Below are positions 47,347 to 56,148 of a stretch of 64,000 nucleotides of DNA, piece by piece. The translations under genes were made by a program, and so were the position numbers. Under the pieces are notes generated by a model that was given only the letters and a program-made list of their open reading frames with translations, did not search any database and was not told the DNA's origin. The DNA is from Edaphobacter modestus (GTDB taxonomy: Bacteria; Acidobacteriota; Terriglobia; Terriglobales; Acidobacteriaceae): positions 186,001 through 250,000 of the forward strand of contig NZ_SHKW01000007.1 of the NCBI RefSeq assembly GCF_004217555.1, given 5' to 3'. The first letter of the stretch is position 1. The number at the start of each line of letters is the position of its first letter.

Positions 47347-47843
47347 GCATCCAGCCAAAACCCGTTCTAGGCCTCCGGGTACCGCTCTTCGACCGTCTGG
47401 TCGACAGCACCCCGGAGGTGCAGAACGAACATAATCCTCTCCGTATCTATAGCAAGGCAGCGCTCTTTGACTCCATCGCGCGCGATCTCAGCCGCCTGCT
47501 CAACACTCGGAGCAACCGACCCGCAAACACCGTTCACCTCACCGTGCTCGACTATGGCATTCCCGACTTCTCCCATATCTCTGCCGACGACGAACTCGCC
47601 CAACGGCCTTTCGTCGAAACGATCCGCCAAGCCATTCAACACTTTGAACCTCGTCTCGAAGAGGTCACAATTGCCTTCGTGCGCGAACCTCGCAACTCGC
47701 TCCAGCTCTTGGCTTCCATCTCCGGCAAAGTCCGCCTTGGCAACCACACCGAACCGATCACCTTCTCTGTCCTTCGCCAAGGTAGTCACGGAGAAGTAGA
47801 AGTCATTGCTCCCGAGATTCTTCCCTTTGACCCACATGGATGA
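47343..47843 (+). CDS. tssE: T6SS baseplate protein TssE (gp25-like)
   Basis: 166 residues from TTG 47343, overlapping the hcp stop (TTGA); no ATG is available near this point. VPLFDRLVDS at the N-terminus, LTVLDYGIPDFSH (the conserved gp25/TssE LNYGLPD-like motif) and RQAIQHFEPRLEEVTIAF are seen. TssE is the lysozyme-like wedge component that triggers sheath contraction. The 3' end overlaps tssF by 8 nt. Confidence 0.92.
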   Translation: MSIQPKPVLGLRVPLFDRLVDSTPEVQNEHNPLRIYSKAALFDSIARDLSRLLNTRSNRPANTVHLTVLDYGIPDFSHISADDELAQRPFVETIRQAIQHFEPRLEEVTIAFVREPRNSLQLLASISGKVRLGNHTEPITFSVLRQGSHGEVEVIAPEILPFDPHG

Positions 47844-49587
47844 CCGCTTTGCAGCCCTCGCCGCTTTTCGCGAGGAGCTCGATTACCTCCGTATCGCTGG
47901 CCAGAACTTCGCCCGCCAGCACCCCAAGATCGCCGAGCGCCTCGAACTCTCACGCGACGGCTCCTCTGACTCACACGTCGAGCGCCTCATCGAGTCCTTC
48001 GCCTTCCTCACGTCCCGCATCCAACGTCGCCTGGACAGCGAATTCTCCGAATTTACTACCGCCCTTCTGGGTCTGCTCTATCCCAACCTGGTCAATCCTG
48101 TCCCACCGATGACGATCGCCCGTATCGTCATCGACCCTGCTCGCGGCAAGCTGACCACTGGCTACACCGTCCCGCGCCATGCGGAATTCTTCGCCCAAAC
48201 AACTAACGGTCTCACCTGCCGCTTCCGCACCTCCTACCCAACAACGCTTTGGCCCTTGCAGGTCGTCGAAGCAGATTTCGTCCCAAAGGCCCGATACGAC
48301 TTCCTCGACGCCAGCGCTCAAACCTCCAGCGTTCTGCGTCTCCGTCTCGAATCCCGCGGCGCTACCTTCTCCGACCTCGAACTCTCCAGCCTGCGCTTCC
48401 ATCTCAACGGAGCCAGCTATATCACAGGCACACTCTACCAACTGCTCTTTCGCCACTGCACTGGTATCGTCCTACACGACCGGATCACCAACCGATTCGT
48501 CTCCCTTCCGCTCTCTAACCTCAAACCCGTAGGTTTCGGCCCAGACGACGACGTTATCCCGAATCCCGAGCAGTCCCATCCTGCTTACCGCGTCCTTCAG
48601 GAGTATTTCTGGCTTCCCGAAAAGTTCCTCTTCTTTGATCTCTCTGGCCTCAATCGCAATCCCTCTATCGTTGACCTAGACATCTTCTTACTTTTCGACA
48701 CCACGCCTCGCCACAACATTCCGGTGACACTCGACACCTTCTCCCTTGGCTGCACCCCAGTCGTCAACCTCTTTCGGCGAACCAGCGAACCCATCCGCCT
48801 CGATCACACTCGTACCGACTACCGCATTGTTCCCGATGCTCGCCGCGATCCTACCACCGAGGTCCACTCAATCATCGCTGTCTCCTCCACCTCCGATCCG
48901 GCAGACGATAGCCGACGCCTGCGCCCCTTCTACAGCACCGCAGGCAGTACCTCCGCCGGAGATTCCTTCTGGTACGCGCGCCGTATCCTCACCGAGCGCG
49001 CCGGTCTCTCTGGAACCGACGTGCTGCTCTCCTTCGTCGATCTCGCTTTCAATCCAAACCTTCCACCTGCCGAAACGGTCTTTGCCCATCTACTCTGCAC
49101 CAACCGCAACCTCGCCTCGCAGTTGCCTGAGAACGCCCGTCTGCAGACCGAGGAGCCCGGGCCGATCTCCTACATCCATTGCCTATTCAAGCCAACTCCC
49201 AGTGGCTACCCTCCGCTAGGCGGGTCTAGCCGTTGGGCACTCATCTCGAATCTCAGCCTCAACCAATTGTCTCTCTCAAACGACCCCGCCTCCCTCGAAG
49301 CCTTCAAGAAGATCCTCTCCCTCTACAGCCTCTCCAACTCTCCCGCCACCCAGCGCCAGATCGACAGCATCGAAAAAATGACCGTCCGTAAGGTAACCCG
49401 CCGCCGTGACACTCACCCCTGGAAGAGCTTCCAACAGGGCCACGAGGTCACACTCCACTTTGCCTCAGAATCATTGGCAGAGAGCATGCATCTCTTCGGG
49501 ACTGTGCTGCAGGAGATTCTCAGCCTTTATGCAGGCATCAACTCCTTCGTTATCGCCCGAACCAGTGGAGAAGAGCGCCTACGCTAA
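47836..49587 (+). CDS. tssF: T6SS baseplate protein TssF (ImpG/VasA)
   Basis: 583 residues. ATG 47836 overlaps tssE. N-terminal block FREELDYLRIAGQNFARQHP followed by RLIESFAFLTSRIQRRLDSE and LLGLLYPNLVNPVPPMTIAR are the ImpG/TssF hallmarks. The C-terminus has FQQGHEVTLHFASES and VLQEILSLYAGINSFV. TssF and TssG form the wedge with TssE and TssK. In most clusters tssG follows directly; here 2.5 kb of effector-like genes intervene. Confidence 0.94.
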   Translation: MDDRFAALAAFREELDYLRIAGQNFARQHPKIAERLELSRDGSSDSHVERLIESFAFLTSRIQRRLDSEFSEFTTALLGLLYPNLVNPVPPMTIARIVIDPARGKLTTGYTVPRHAEFFAQTTNGLTCRFRTSYPTTLWPLQVVEADFVPKARYDFLDASAQTSSVLRLRLESRGATFSDLELSSLRFHLNGASYITGTLYQLLFRHCTGIVLHDRITNRFVSLPLSNLKPVGFGPDDDVIPNPEQSHPAYRVLQEYFWLPEKFLFFDLSGLNRNPSIVDLDIFLLFDTTPRHNIPVTLDTFSLGCTPVVNLFRRTSEPIRLDHTRTDYRIVPDARRDPTTEVHSIIAVSSTSDPADDSRRLRPFYSTAGSTSAGDSFWYARRILTERAGLSGTDVLLSFVDLAFNPNLPPAETVFAHLLCTNRNLASQLPENARLQTEEPGPISYIHCLFKPTPSGYPPLGGSSRWALISNLSLNQLSLSNDPASLEAFKKILSLYSLSNSPATQRQIDSIEKMTVRKVTRRRDTHPWKSFQQGHEVTLHFASESLAESMHLFGTVLQEILSLYAGINSFVIARTSGEERLR

Positions 49588-49756
49588 GAATGTTTCTTAT
49601 TAGTTAAAGAGAGACCACCGGATGTCGTTCCGCTCATAGCAAAGCCTGGGCATCAACTCATAGAGGACGCACCACAACAATCAATCGACAGCCGAGCCCC
49701 TCATTTGCGAAAGTGTCGACAAATAGGCAAGAGCAAGCTGGCTAATTCGGGGCCAT
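49588..49756. other. Short spacer at the tssF/effector junction
   Basis: 169 bp between tssF and the convergent effector gene. It marks the left edge of the segment that separates tssF from tssG. No terminal inverted repeats of a mobile element were recognised. Confidence 0.35.
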
Positions 49757-51460
49757 TTAGCCATAGATATTCGTCCCGACCTTTGAATTCAGCACGTACG
49801 CAAGGTTAACGCCCTTGGTTAAGCCGCTCTTCAGCTTTCCGGTTCCATCTCGAAATGGATTTGCTCCGTAGGCCGTGTAAAAACCGACCCACGGCTCGCG
49901 CCAGCGCTCGAACAACTTGTTTTCGCATTTGCTGGAGCTGACGAACGTACCGCCCTTCTTCGTTATCATTGCCCATGCAGCCCACCAGCACTCGGCGCAA
50001 TGTGCAATATCGCTCCCCACGGCCAAGTTCACATCATGCGGCGTGTGTCCGTTTAAATGAGAAAAGATCGCATGCTGAATGTATTCGTTAACCTCGGCAT
50101 GCGCATTGCTGGCTAGCAACGTGGGTCTAACCTTTCCGATCTTCCCCACCATCGCCTTAGTATTACTTGGAAACGAATACTCCATTCCCGTAACCGGAGG
50201 CTCCCACAGCTTCACAACGCTTTGCTTGGCCTTCGCGACATACCCCGTCGCTCCGTTCTGCATCACGTTGAGCGTCATATCTCCTTGAGAGTATGAAACT
50301 GCAAAGACCCGCGACCCCGAAAAAGGAATGTGCTTCCCTTTGAACTCATCCCCCAGATCCATCGCCCAGTCGTCTACTGCTTCCGCCAAATCATTATCGA
50401 CTCTGATGCTCGGCGGTTCGATGTCATCAGGGTCGTGCACAAAGTCTGAAAAATGCTTGAAGCCTTCAAATTCGAAGGTCTTGGCGTCTCCGATCAACTC
50501 CTTCGCCCGCTTGTAACGACTCCCATGTGTGGTGCACTGTAAGTCATTCTGCAACTTATCCAGCAGCTTCACAGCGGTCGCCGAACCGGTACTTGGACCG
50601 ACGATCGCACCGCCTTTGAGTTGAACCTTTGCTTGAATCAGGCCGAGACGCGACTGCACAGCAAATGGCGGTAACTGTCGCGCAACTACTGCGTGCTTAC
50701 CCTGTACCGGCGCCGCCGCGACGGGACGATACATTAGCGGAGCGCCCATCCTATCCTGTATAGGGCTGCTTGGATTTATCTGCACCGAACCTGCACGTCG
50801 ATCCCTTCCCATTGCTGGCTGGAAGACGGATGGAGCTTTCATCTTCCCCTGCAATGGCAATGTTGTTTGCGGTCGATAAACAGGCGGAGCCCCATAGGCT
50901 CGCATCGTGTTGCCGATGGCCTGCAAAGCCGATTCGCTGGGTTGCCCGGTTTGGAATGCCTGCAGCTTCGCCTGCCTATGCGCGCCCTTCATAATCTGAT
51001 CATGCGTAAAAAACTGATCGACCGGCAATCCTGCCTGCTCCGCATGGTCTGCATCCGGCCGATAGTTCCCGCTGCCATTGCTCCACCAGTCCAGCTTCCC
51101 GTTATTGAAGTAAGCCTCGCCCGCATACAACACCGGCCGCCCCTCTGCCAACACTGGATGCCGAAACCGCTGGTGCATCAGCGTCTCGCCGCTGGTCAGC
51201 TTCACAAACGTGAACCTGGCGTTCGGCACATACTGCCCGTGCTCTTTGCCCCGTCGCATCCGGTAGTTATCTGCAAAACTGCTAAGGGAGAAGATCTGAT
51301 CGCGATCCACCGGGACTGCCGCCGAAGGGTTCAGGTTCGGATAAACGCGAGCCTGTCCAATTAGCCCCAACTGAAATGATCCTCTCAAAGCAAATAGGGA
51401 AAGTCTGCAACGAATTCTACAGAATCCATTGATGCTCTGCGGCAAAATAAGTGCTCTCAA
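49757..51460 (-). CDS. Putative T6SS effector: APPxYRP linker plus deaminase-like C-terminus
   Basis: 567 residues from a TTG at 51460; start uncertain. N-terminal ~170 residues form a beta-rich domain (FVKLTSGETLMHQRFRHPVL, VLYAGEAYFNNGKLDWWSNG, SGNYRPDADHAEQAGLPVD). Then a Pro-rich linker with GAPPVYRPQ, KAPSVFQP and GAPLMYRP motifs. The C-terminal part has HAEVNEY (454-460) and HCAECWWA with Cys488 and Cys491. HAE plus CxxC is the zinc signature of the cytidine-deaminase-like fold used by many bacterial toxins. It lies inside the tss cluster on the opposite strand, so it is probably cargo. No obvious immunity gene is adjacent. Nucleic-acid deamination is an inference from the motif. Confidence 0.6.
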   Translation of the reverse strand: MRALILPQSINGFCRIRCRLSLFALRGSFQLGLIGQARVYPNLNPSAAVPVDRDQIFSLSSFADNYRMRRGKEHGQYVPNARFTFVKLTSGETLMHQRFRHPVLAEGRPVLYAGEAYFNNGKLDWWSNGSGNYRPDADHAEQAGLPVDQFFTHDQIMKGAHRQAKLQAFQTGQPSESALQAIGNTMRAYGAPPVYRPQTTLPLQGKMKAPSVFQPAMGRDRRAGSVQINPSSPIQDRMGAPLMYRPVAAAPVQGKHAVVARQLPPFAVQSRLGLIQAKVQLKGGAIVGPSTGSATAVKLLDKLQNDLQCTTHGSRYKRAKELIGDAKTFEFEGFKHFSDFVHDPDDIEPPSIRVDNDLAEAVDDWAMDLGDEFKGKHIPFSGSRVFAVSYSQGDMTLNVMQNGATGYVAKAKQSVVKLWEPPVTGMEYSFPSNTKAMVGKIGKVRPTLLASNAHAEVNEYIQHAIFSHLNGHTPHDVNLAVGSDIAHCAECWWAAWAMITKKGGTFVSSSKCENKLFERWREPWVGFYTAYGANPFRDGTGKLKSGLTKGVNLAYVLNSKVGTNIYG

Positions 51461-51492
51461 GTTATAGTTCGGAAGTACAATTACGGCTGAAT

Positions 51493-52041
51493 ATGGTCAC
51501 CCCACCCAAACCATACCGACCAAGCTATGCAACGCCCTTCGGCTTCGCACGTCCCCTTTCAAGTCGAGCCGTGCAGGGTATGTTCCTCAGCAGGCCAAAC
51601 CCATTCCCTCGTCGTCCCGGCACTGCGGCTCAAGCCAAGCCAAACATCTCCCGCCCCGGCGTCGAATCCTTTCAGGTTGAGCTAAGACCCAAGTCGGGTG
51701 GGTGGCCTCTACCACGCGATGTTCAGGCCAAAATGGAGAGCGCTCTCGGCAGCAGCTTCTCAGACGTCCGTATCCATGTCGGTTCCGAAGCATCCTCAAT
51801 TGGGGCTCTCGCCTTCACCTGGGGTTCGGAGATTCACTTCGCCCCTGGGCAGTACAACCCACACACACCACACGGCCAGTTTCTCCTTGGCCATGAGCTT
51901 CAACATGTCGTGCAGCAACGTGCCGGACGCGTCTCAAATCCCTTCGGCTCGGGTGTGGCCGTTGTGCAAGATCATGCCCTCGAATCCGAGGCTGATCGCA
52001 TGGGCCACATCGCCGCCAACTGGCGTCCACCCAGCAACTAG
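51493..52041 (+). CDS. DUF4157 protein with HExxH motif
   Basis: 182 residues from ATG 51493. A short N-terminal linker rich in Pro and Arg contains PPKPYRPSYATPFGF, close to the APPxYRP motif of the neighbouring effectors. Then the DUF4157 domain: LPRDVQAKMESALGSSFSDV, VRIHVGSEASSIGALAFTWG, IHFAPGQYNP, and HELQHVVQQRAG, a full HExxH metallopeptidase motif, then ESEADRMG, which may give the third ligand. DUF4157 is a hallmark of extracellular contractile injection loci, where it is thought to process or load toxins. Its presence here beside the deaminase-like gene, 32 bp away and divergent, is notable. Confidence 0.88.
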   Translation: MVTPPKPYRPSYATPFGFARPLSSRAVQGMFLSRPNPFPRRPGTAAQAKPNISRPGVESFQVELRPKSGGWPLPRDVQAKMESALGSSFSDVRIHVGSEASSIGALAFTWGSEIHFAPGQYNPHTPHGQFLLGHELQHVVQQRAGRVSNPFGSGVAVVQDHALESEADRMGHIAANWRPPSN

Positions 52042-52057
52042 CCGAAGCCCACCATAA

Positions 52058-53137
52058 ATGACCTCCTTCGGCTGGCGTGAAAGCCCCTCAATTCGTCAAT
52101 GGCTCTTTACTGAGCCCTACCGCTTCGAGTTTATTCAAGCTGTTCGGCTCCTCGAACAGTTCACCCCCTCGACACCTCTCGCGCTCGGCCCCGACCCCAG
52201 CAAGGAGGCGGTCCAACTGCGCTCTCACGTCGGCTTCGACTTCGCCCCCAGTGAACTCCGCACCTTCCTCCCCCCGCAAGACTCGCGACATCCCCCCGAG
52301 CTGGTCGTCAACCTTTACTCCCTCGCCGGTGGTGCGTCCCCACTTCCTGACTGGGTCGCCGAGCTTCTTCAGGCCCAAGCTCGTAACCGCGACCATGCCC
52401 TTCGCGACTTCTTCGACATCTTCCACCACCGCCTTCTGTCGCTCCTCTACCGCGTCCACTTGCACCATCGTTCCTGGCTCGAACCAATCCAACCACAGAA
52501 TGCGCAAACCGGAGCTGATGTTCCCACCACACGCCGCTCCCGCAATAAAATGTCCCAGTACCTCTTGGCGTTCTCTGGTCTCGGCCTTCAGGAACTTCAG
52601 AATCGGCTCTCCATCCCTGACGAAGAACTCCTCCCCTACGCAGGCCTCTTCTGGCAGCGTCCACGCTCCCTGGTCGGCCTCGAACGCATCCTTGAACACG
52701 CCTTGGAGATTCCCGTCGCTAGCCGCAGTCTTCTCGGTTCATGGAATCGAATCGAACCCGAAGATCGGACGCGTCTTGGCGTTCGCTGCTCCTCCAAGCG
52801 ACGCTCGCTTCCTTTGCGCAGCCGCAATAACGCCCTGGGCCGCACCTTAGTGCTTGGCACTCGCACCTGGAATCCCCAAGGCCGCTTCGACCTCATCCTG
52901 GGTCCGCTCTCTTTCGCGGAATTCCAGAAACTTCTTCCCGGAGGACCCACCAACCGCCGCCTCATCGCCCTCGTCCATTTCTACGCCGGCGACGTGCTTG
53001 AAGTGCATACACACCTGCGCCTCAGTGCTGCAGATGTACCCGTAAGCCGCCTCGGTCGCTCCCGTCTGGGGTGGACCTCTTGGCTAAAGACCAGACATCT
53101 CACTCAAGCCCCGACCGTCACGCTGCGACATCCCTAG
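52058..53137 (+). CDS. tssG: T6SS baseplate protein TssG (ImpH/VasB)
   Basis: 359 residues. EPYRFEFIQAVRLLEQFTPS and VQLRSHVGFDFAPSELRTF are the start of the TssG family; HPPELVVNLYSLAGGASPLP, ALRDFFDIFHHRLLSLLYR and FWQRPRSLVGLERILEHALE follow. It completes the TssE-F-G-K wedge. It is separated from tssF by the effector/DUF4157 pair but keeps the tss orientation. It starts 16 bp after the DUF4157 stop, so both are probably cotranscribed. Confidence 0.93.
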   Translation: MTSFGWRESPSIRQWLFTEPYRFEFIQAVRLLEQFTPSTPLALGPDPSKEAVQLRSHVGFDFAPSELRTFLPPQDSRHPPELVVNLYSLAGGASPLPDWVAELLQAQARNRDHALRDFFDIFHHRLLSLLYRVHLHHRSWLEPIQPQNAQTGADVPTTRRSRNKMSQYLLAFSGLGLQELQNRLSIPDEELLPYAGLFWQRPRSLVGLERILEHALEIPVASRSLLGSWNRIEPEDRTRLGVRCSSKRRSLPLRSRNNALGRTLVLGTRTWNPQGRFDLILGPLSFAEFQKLLPGGPTNRRLIALVHFYAGDVLEVHTHLRLSAADVPVSRLGRSRLGWTSWLKTRHLTQAPTVTLRHP

Positions 53138-53192
53138 GCGAAACGTCCAGTCCAATACAATCGCATCAACCACGATTCGGGATCCAAATCTC

Positions 53193-55121
53193 ATGCCCCT
53201 CGACGTCTCGATCACCACTCCGATCAGCGACACGCTCACGCTTGTGTCCCTCGAAGGAGAGGACGGCCTGTCCACCACCTTCTCCTTCCGGCTGGAACTC
53301 TCATCTTCAAATTCCTCCCTAGACCTCACCCAAGCGCTCACTCAGGCCATCGCGGTCACCTTCAACCTGCCCGGCGGTCAATCACAGTTCCTTCACGGCA
53401 TCGTTACATCCTTTGGCCAGGGCGCTCAGTCCGAAAACGGTTCCACCACCTACTTTGCCCGTATTGAGCCCTGGTTTGCTCTTTTACGTATGAACACCAA
53501 CCAGCGCATCTTTCAGAACCAGACGGTGCCTAGCATCATCACCCAGGTCTTCAGTGATCTAGGTTTGTCGGACTACAAAAACTCCCTGACTGCCACCTAC
53601 GCCGCTCGCGACTACTGTGTGCAATACGGCGAAACGACCTTCGACTTCCTCTCCCGCCTCATGGAGAGCGAGGGCATCTTCTACTTCTTTATCCACACCG
53701 CCAGCGCACACACCCTCGTCTTGGCCGACGACGCCAGCGCTTTTCCTGCGCTACCCGGTATCGACACTATCAACTTCAGCCAGACCGGCCGCACTTGGGA
53801 GACCATCGACGCCATGATTGAGGGCAGCCTCGAGCAACAGCTGACCCCGATCAAAGTCTCTTCTGACGACTTCAACTTCATTACTCCCACCACCGACCTT
53901 TTCGCCGTCTCCGAAGGATCCGGTGGCGGCACCTTCGCAAGTGTCCTATCTGTCTACCAGTATCCCGGCCTCTTCACGGCTAAATCCGACGGCGAAACCA
54001 TCACCAGCCTTCAACTCACCAGTTCCGAGGTCGACCAGCGGCAGCTCCGCGGCACCAGCATGTGCCGTGCCTTTCAGGCCGGCGCAAAATTTACCCTCGC
54101 TGGCCACTTCAACGCCACCGCCAATACTGCATACGTCCTCCGCTCCGTCGGTCACCAACTTGAGGTCTCGACAGCTCGCTACAGAAACCGCTTTATTGCC
54201 TTCCCCGCTTCCACTCCCTTCCGGCCCCCAAGAGTGACCCCACACTCGATCATCCGTGGAGCCCAGACAGCCATCGTTGTGGGTAAGAGCGGTGAAGAGA
54301 TCTGGACAGACCAGTATGGACGCGTCAAGGTCAAGTTTCACTGGGATCAGTCAGCCGCACAAGACGAGACCAGCTCTTGCTGGATTCGCGTTGCGCAGCC
54401 ATGGGCAGGACAGCAGTGGGGGGGCTTTTTCCTTCCCCGAATCGGTCAGGAAGTCATCGTCAGCTTTCTGGACGGCAACCCAGACCGTCCCATCATCACG
54501 GGCTCGGTTTATAACGGCCAACAAACCACGCCGTACGGCCTTCCAGACGAACAGACCAAGTCCACCATCAAGAGCAGTTCATCCAAGGGCGGCTCCGGCT
54601 TCAACGAAATCCGCTTCGATGACAAACAGGGCTCCGAGGAGGTCTTTCTGCAAGCGCAGAAGGACATGAACGTCAACATTCTCGGCGATCAGGCAATCAC
54701 TGTCGCCAATAACCGTAAGGTCACCGTCACTTCGCAGGATGAATCCCTAACCGTCTCCCAGGGCAACCGTACAGTGGACATCACTCAGGGCAACGAAACC
54801 CACACTGTAGGCGGCAAACGCAGCCTTACCGTCAGCGGCGATGAGACTCATACTAACAGCGGCAAATTCAGCCATACCGTTAGCAGCGACTACGTCCTTA
54901 ACATCAGCGGTGATCTCAAAATCCAAGTCTCGGGCGCTATCAGCATCCAATCCGGCACAACCTTCGACATCGAAGCCGGAACTGCGCTGACCAACAAATC
55001 CGGTACCTCCATGACCAACGAAGCCCAGACGTCGATCTCCAGCAAAGCAAACTCTCAGCACTCCGTCGAAAGCTCCGGCATCCTGGAGCTCAAAGGATCC
55101 TTGGTAAAGATCAACTCATAA
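53193..55121 (+). CDS. vgrG: T6SS spike protein VgrG (TssI)
   Basis: 642 residues, a standard VgrG without an enzymatic extension. The gp27-like part begins SITTPISDTLTLVSLEGEDG and includes YCVQYGETTFDFLSRLMESE. The gp5 OB-fold region has IWTDQYGRVKVKFHWDQ and WAGQQWGGFFLPRIGQEVIV, and GNPDRPIITGSVYN follows. Then a beta-helix with repeating VTVTSQDESLTVSQGNRTVD-like units ends at the C-terminus. The tip should be sharpened by the DUF4280 PAAR-like protein encoded next. Confidence 0.96.
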   Translation: MPLDVSITTPISDTLTLVSLEGEDGLSTTFSFRLELSSSNSSLDLTQALTQAIAVTFNLPGGQSQFLHGIVTSFGQGAQSENGSTTYFARIEPWFALLRMNTNQRIFQNQTVPSIITQVFSDLGLSDYKNSLTATYAARDYCVQYGETTFDFLSRLMESEGIFYFFIHTASAHTLVLADDASAFPALPGIDTINFSQTGRTWETIDAMIEGSLEQQLTPIKVSSDDFNFITPTTDLFAVSEGSGGGTFASVLSVYQYPGLFTAKSDGETITSLQLTSSEVDQRQLRGTSMCRAFQAGAKFTLAGHFNATANTAYVLRSVGHQLEVSTARYRNRFIAFPASTPFRPPRVTPHSIIRGAQTAIVVGKSGEEIWTDQYGRVKVKFHWDQSAAQDETSSCWIRVAQPWAGQQWGGFFLPRIGQEVIVSFLDGNPDRPIITGSVYNGQQTTPYGLPDEQTKSTIKSSSSKGGSGFNEIRFDDKQGSEEVFLQAQKDMNVNILGDQAITVANNRKVTVTSQDESLTVSQGNRTVDITQGNETHTVGGKRSLTVSGDETHTNSGKFSHTVSSDYVLNISGDLKIQVSGAISIQSGTTFDIEAGTALTNKSGTSMTNEAQTSISSKANSQHSVESSGILELKGSLVKINS

Positions 55122-55177
55122 CCTCCACTACAAACTGTCATTGACTGAAGAAATTGAACTTTAGAAGGAGAGGCCAC

Positions 55178-55564
55178 ATGGCACAACTCGTCTGCATGGG
55201 TGCCCTGCTGCAGTGCAGCTTCGGCGCCGCTCCCGCTCCACTTTCAGTACTACCTGTCAATGGTGTCCTCACCAACACTCCCGCTGCCACCGTCGCAGAT
55301 TCGGTGCCCATGATCAACATCCCTTCCTTCGCCATGTGCTCCTCTCCAACAAACCCCACCGTAATCGCGGCTACCGCTGCGGCACTTGGAGTCCTCACGC
55401 CAATGCCTTGCGTCCCGGCCACCCCAGCGCCCTGGTTACCCGGAGCACCAACCGTTTTGATCGGCAATATGCCCGCGCTCGACGACCAATCCAAACTGAT
55501 GTGCACCTGGGGCGGTGTCATCCAGATCAATTCGCCCGGACAAGCCACTGTTGCAGTACCCTGA
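55178..55564 (+). CDS. DUF4280 PAAR-like spike tip protein
   Basis: 128 residues from ATG 55178, which has aaggag upstream; the longer frame is not used. Typical DUF4280 sequence: LVCMGALLQCSFGAAPAPLS, PMINIPSFAMCSSPTNP, GVLTPMPCVPATPAPWLPGA and GNMPALDDQSKLMCTWGGVI. The conserved Cys/Gly spacing corresponds to the PAAR-like cone that caps VgrG. DUF4280 is frequent in extracellular contractile injection systems as well as T6SS. There is no toxin extension, so effectors would attach non-covalently. Confidence 0.9.
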   Translation: MAQLVCMGALLQCSFGAAPAPLSVLPVNGVLTNTPAATVADSVPMINIPSFAMCSSPTNPTVIAATAAALGVLTPMPCVPATPAPWLPGAPTVLIGNMPALDDQSKLMCTWGGVIQINSPGQATVAVP

Positions 55565-55602
55565 TCTTACTGCCGTCCACCTTCCGGCCGGAGCACCCCC
55601 CG

Positions 55603-56148
55603 ATGAGCTACGATTTCAGCTTCGAAAAAAAGAACGCGGTAATCCTTACCTCATGCGTCCTCCTCATCGCCGTGCTACTCGTTTTGGCGGGCTTTCTTCT
55701 AGGTATCCGGTCTAGCTCATCCAACGCCTCGGCATCCAAGCCACAACCTGTCCCTCCTGTGCAGGCGCGTAGCGTGGAGAAACCGAACCCTCTGCCATCT
55801 CCACCCACCCCCCTTGACGTAAGCCCCTCAGAGCCATTGCCCGCAAGCGCACCGCTGCAAATCGAGAAACCATCGCCGGATCATAGTCACAAGTCACATC
55901 CGTCACCGCAGTTCAGCCTCCAAATCGGCGCCTTTCGCAGTAAGCAGAACGCTGAAGCGAGGGTTAAGATCCTCAAAGATCAGGGAGTCGCAGCTACCAT
56001 CATGAGCATAAGGGACGCACTCGGAACCACTTGGTTTGCCGTCCGTACCGGCGCCTACTCCGACCTGCCGTCTGCCACCAAAGCAGCACAAGCGATGAGC
56101 GCAACGACCAACGAGTTCGTCATCGTACGTCCAGCTCAATCCCTTTAG
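55603..56148 (+). CDS. Membrane-anchored SPOR-domain protein
   Basis: 181 residues from ATG 55603. A short cytoplasmic segment, one transmembrane helix (VILTSCVLLIAVLLVLAGFL), a ~70-residue Pro/Ser-rich periplasmic linker, then a C-terminal SPOR domain (FSLQIGAFRSKQNAEARVKI, LGTTWFAVRTGAYSDLPSAT). SPOR domains bind denuded peptidoglycan glycan strands. As last gene of the tss operon and given that TssL lacks a peptidoglycan-binding domain, it may anchor the T6SS in the wall; this is inference from position. Confidence 0.85.
   Translation: MSYDFSFEKKNAVILTSCVLLIAVLLVLAGFLLGIRSSSSNASASKPQPVPPVQARSVEKPNPLPSPPTPLDVSPSEPLPASAPLQIEKPSPDHSHKSHPSPQFSLQIGAFRSKQNAEARVKILKDQGVAATIMSIRDALGTTWFAVRTGAYSDLPSATKAAQAMSATTNEFVIVRPAQSL

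Noticed and set aside
52077..52850. 257-codon frame within tssG
   Set aside because: Ser/Pro-rich shifted frame of tssG without independent support.
55213..56148. 311-codon frame over the DUF4280 gene and the SPOR gene
   Set aside because: Its first part is DUF4280 out of frame; the real SPOR protein starts at ATG 55603 with a membrane segment.
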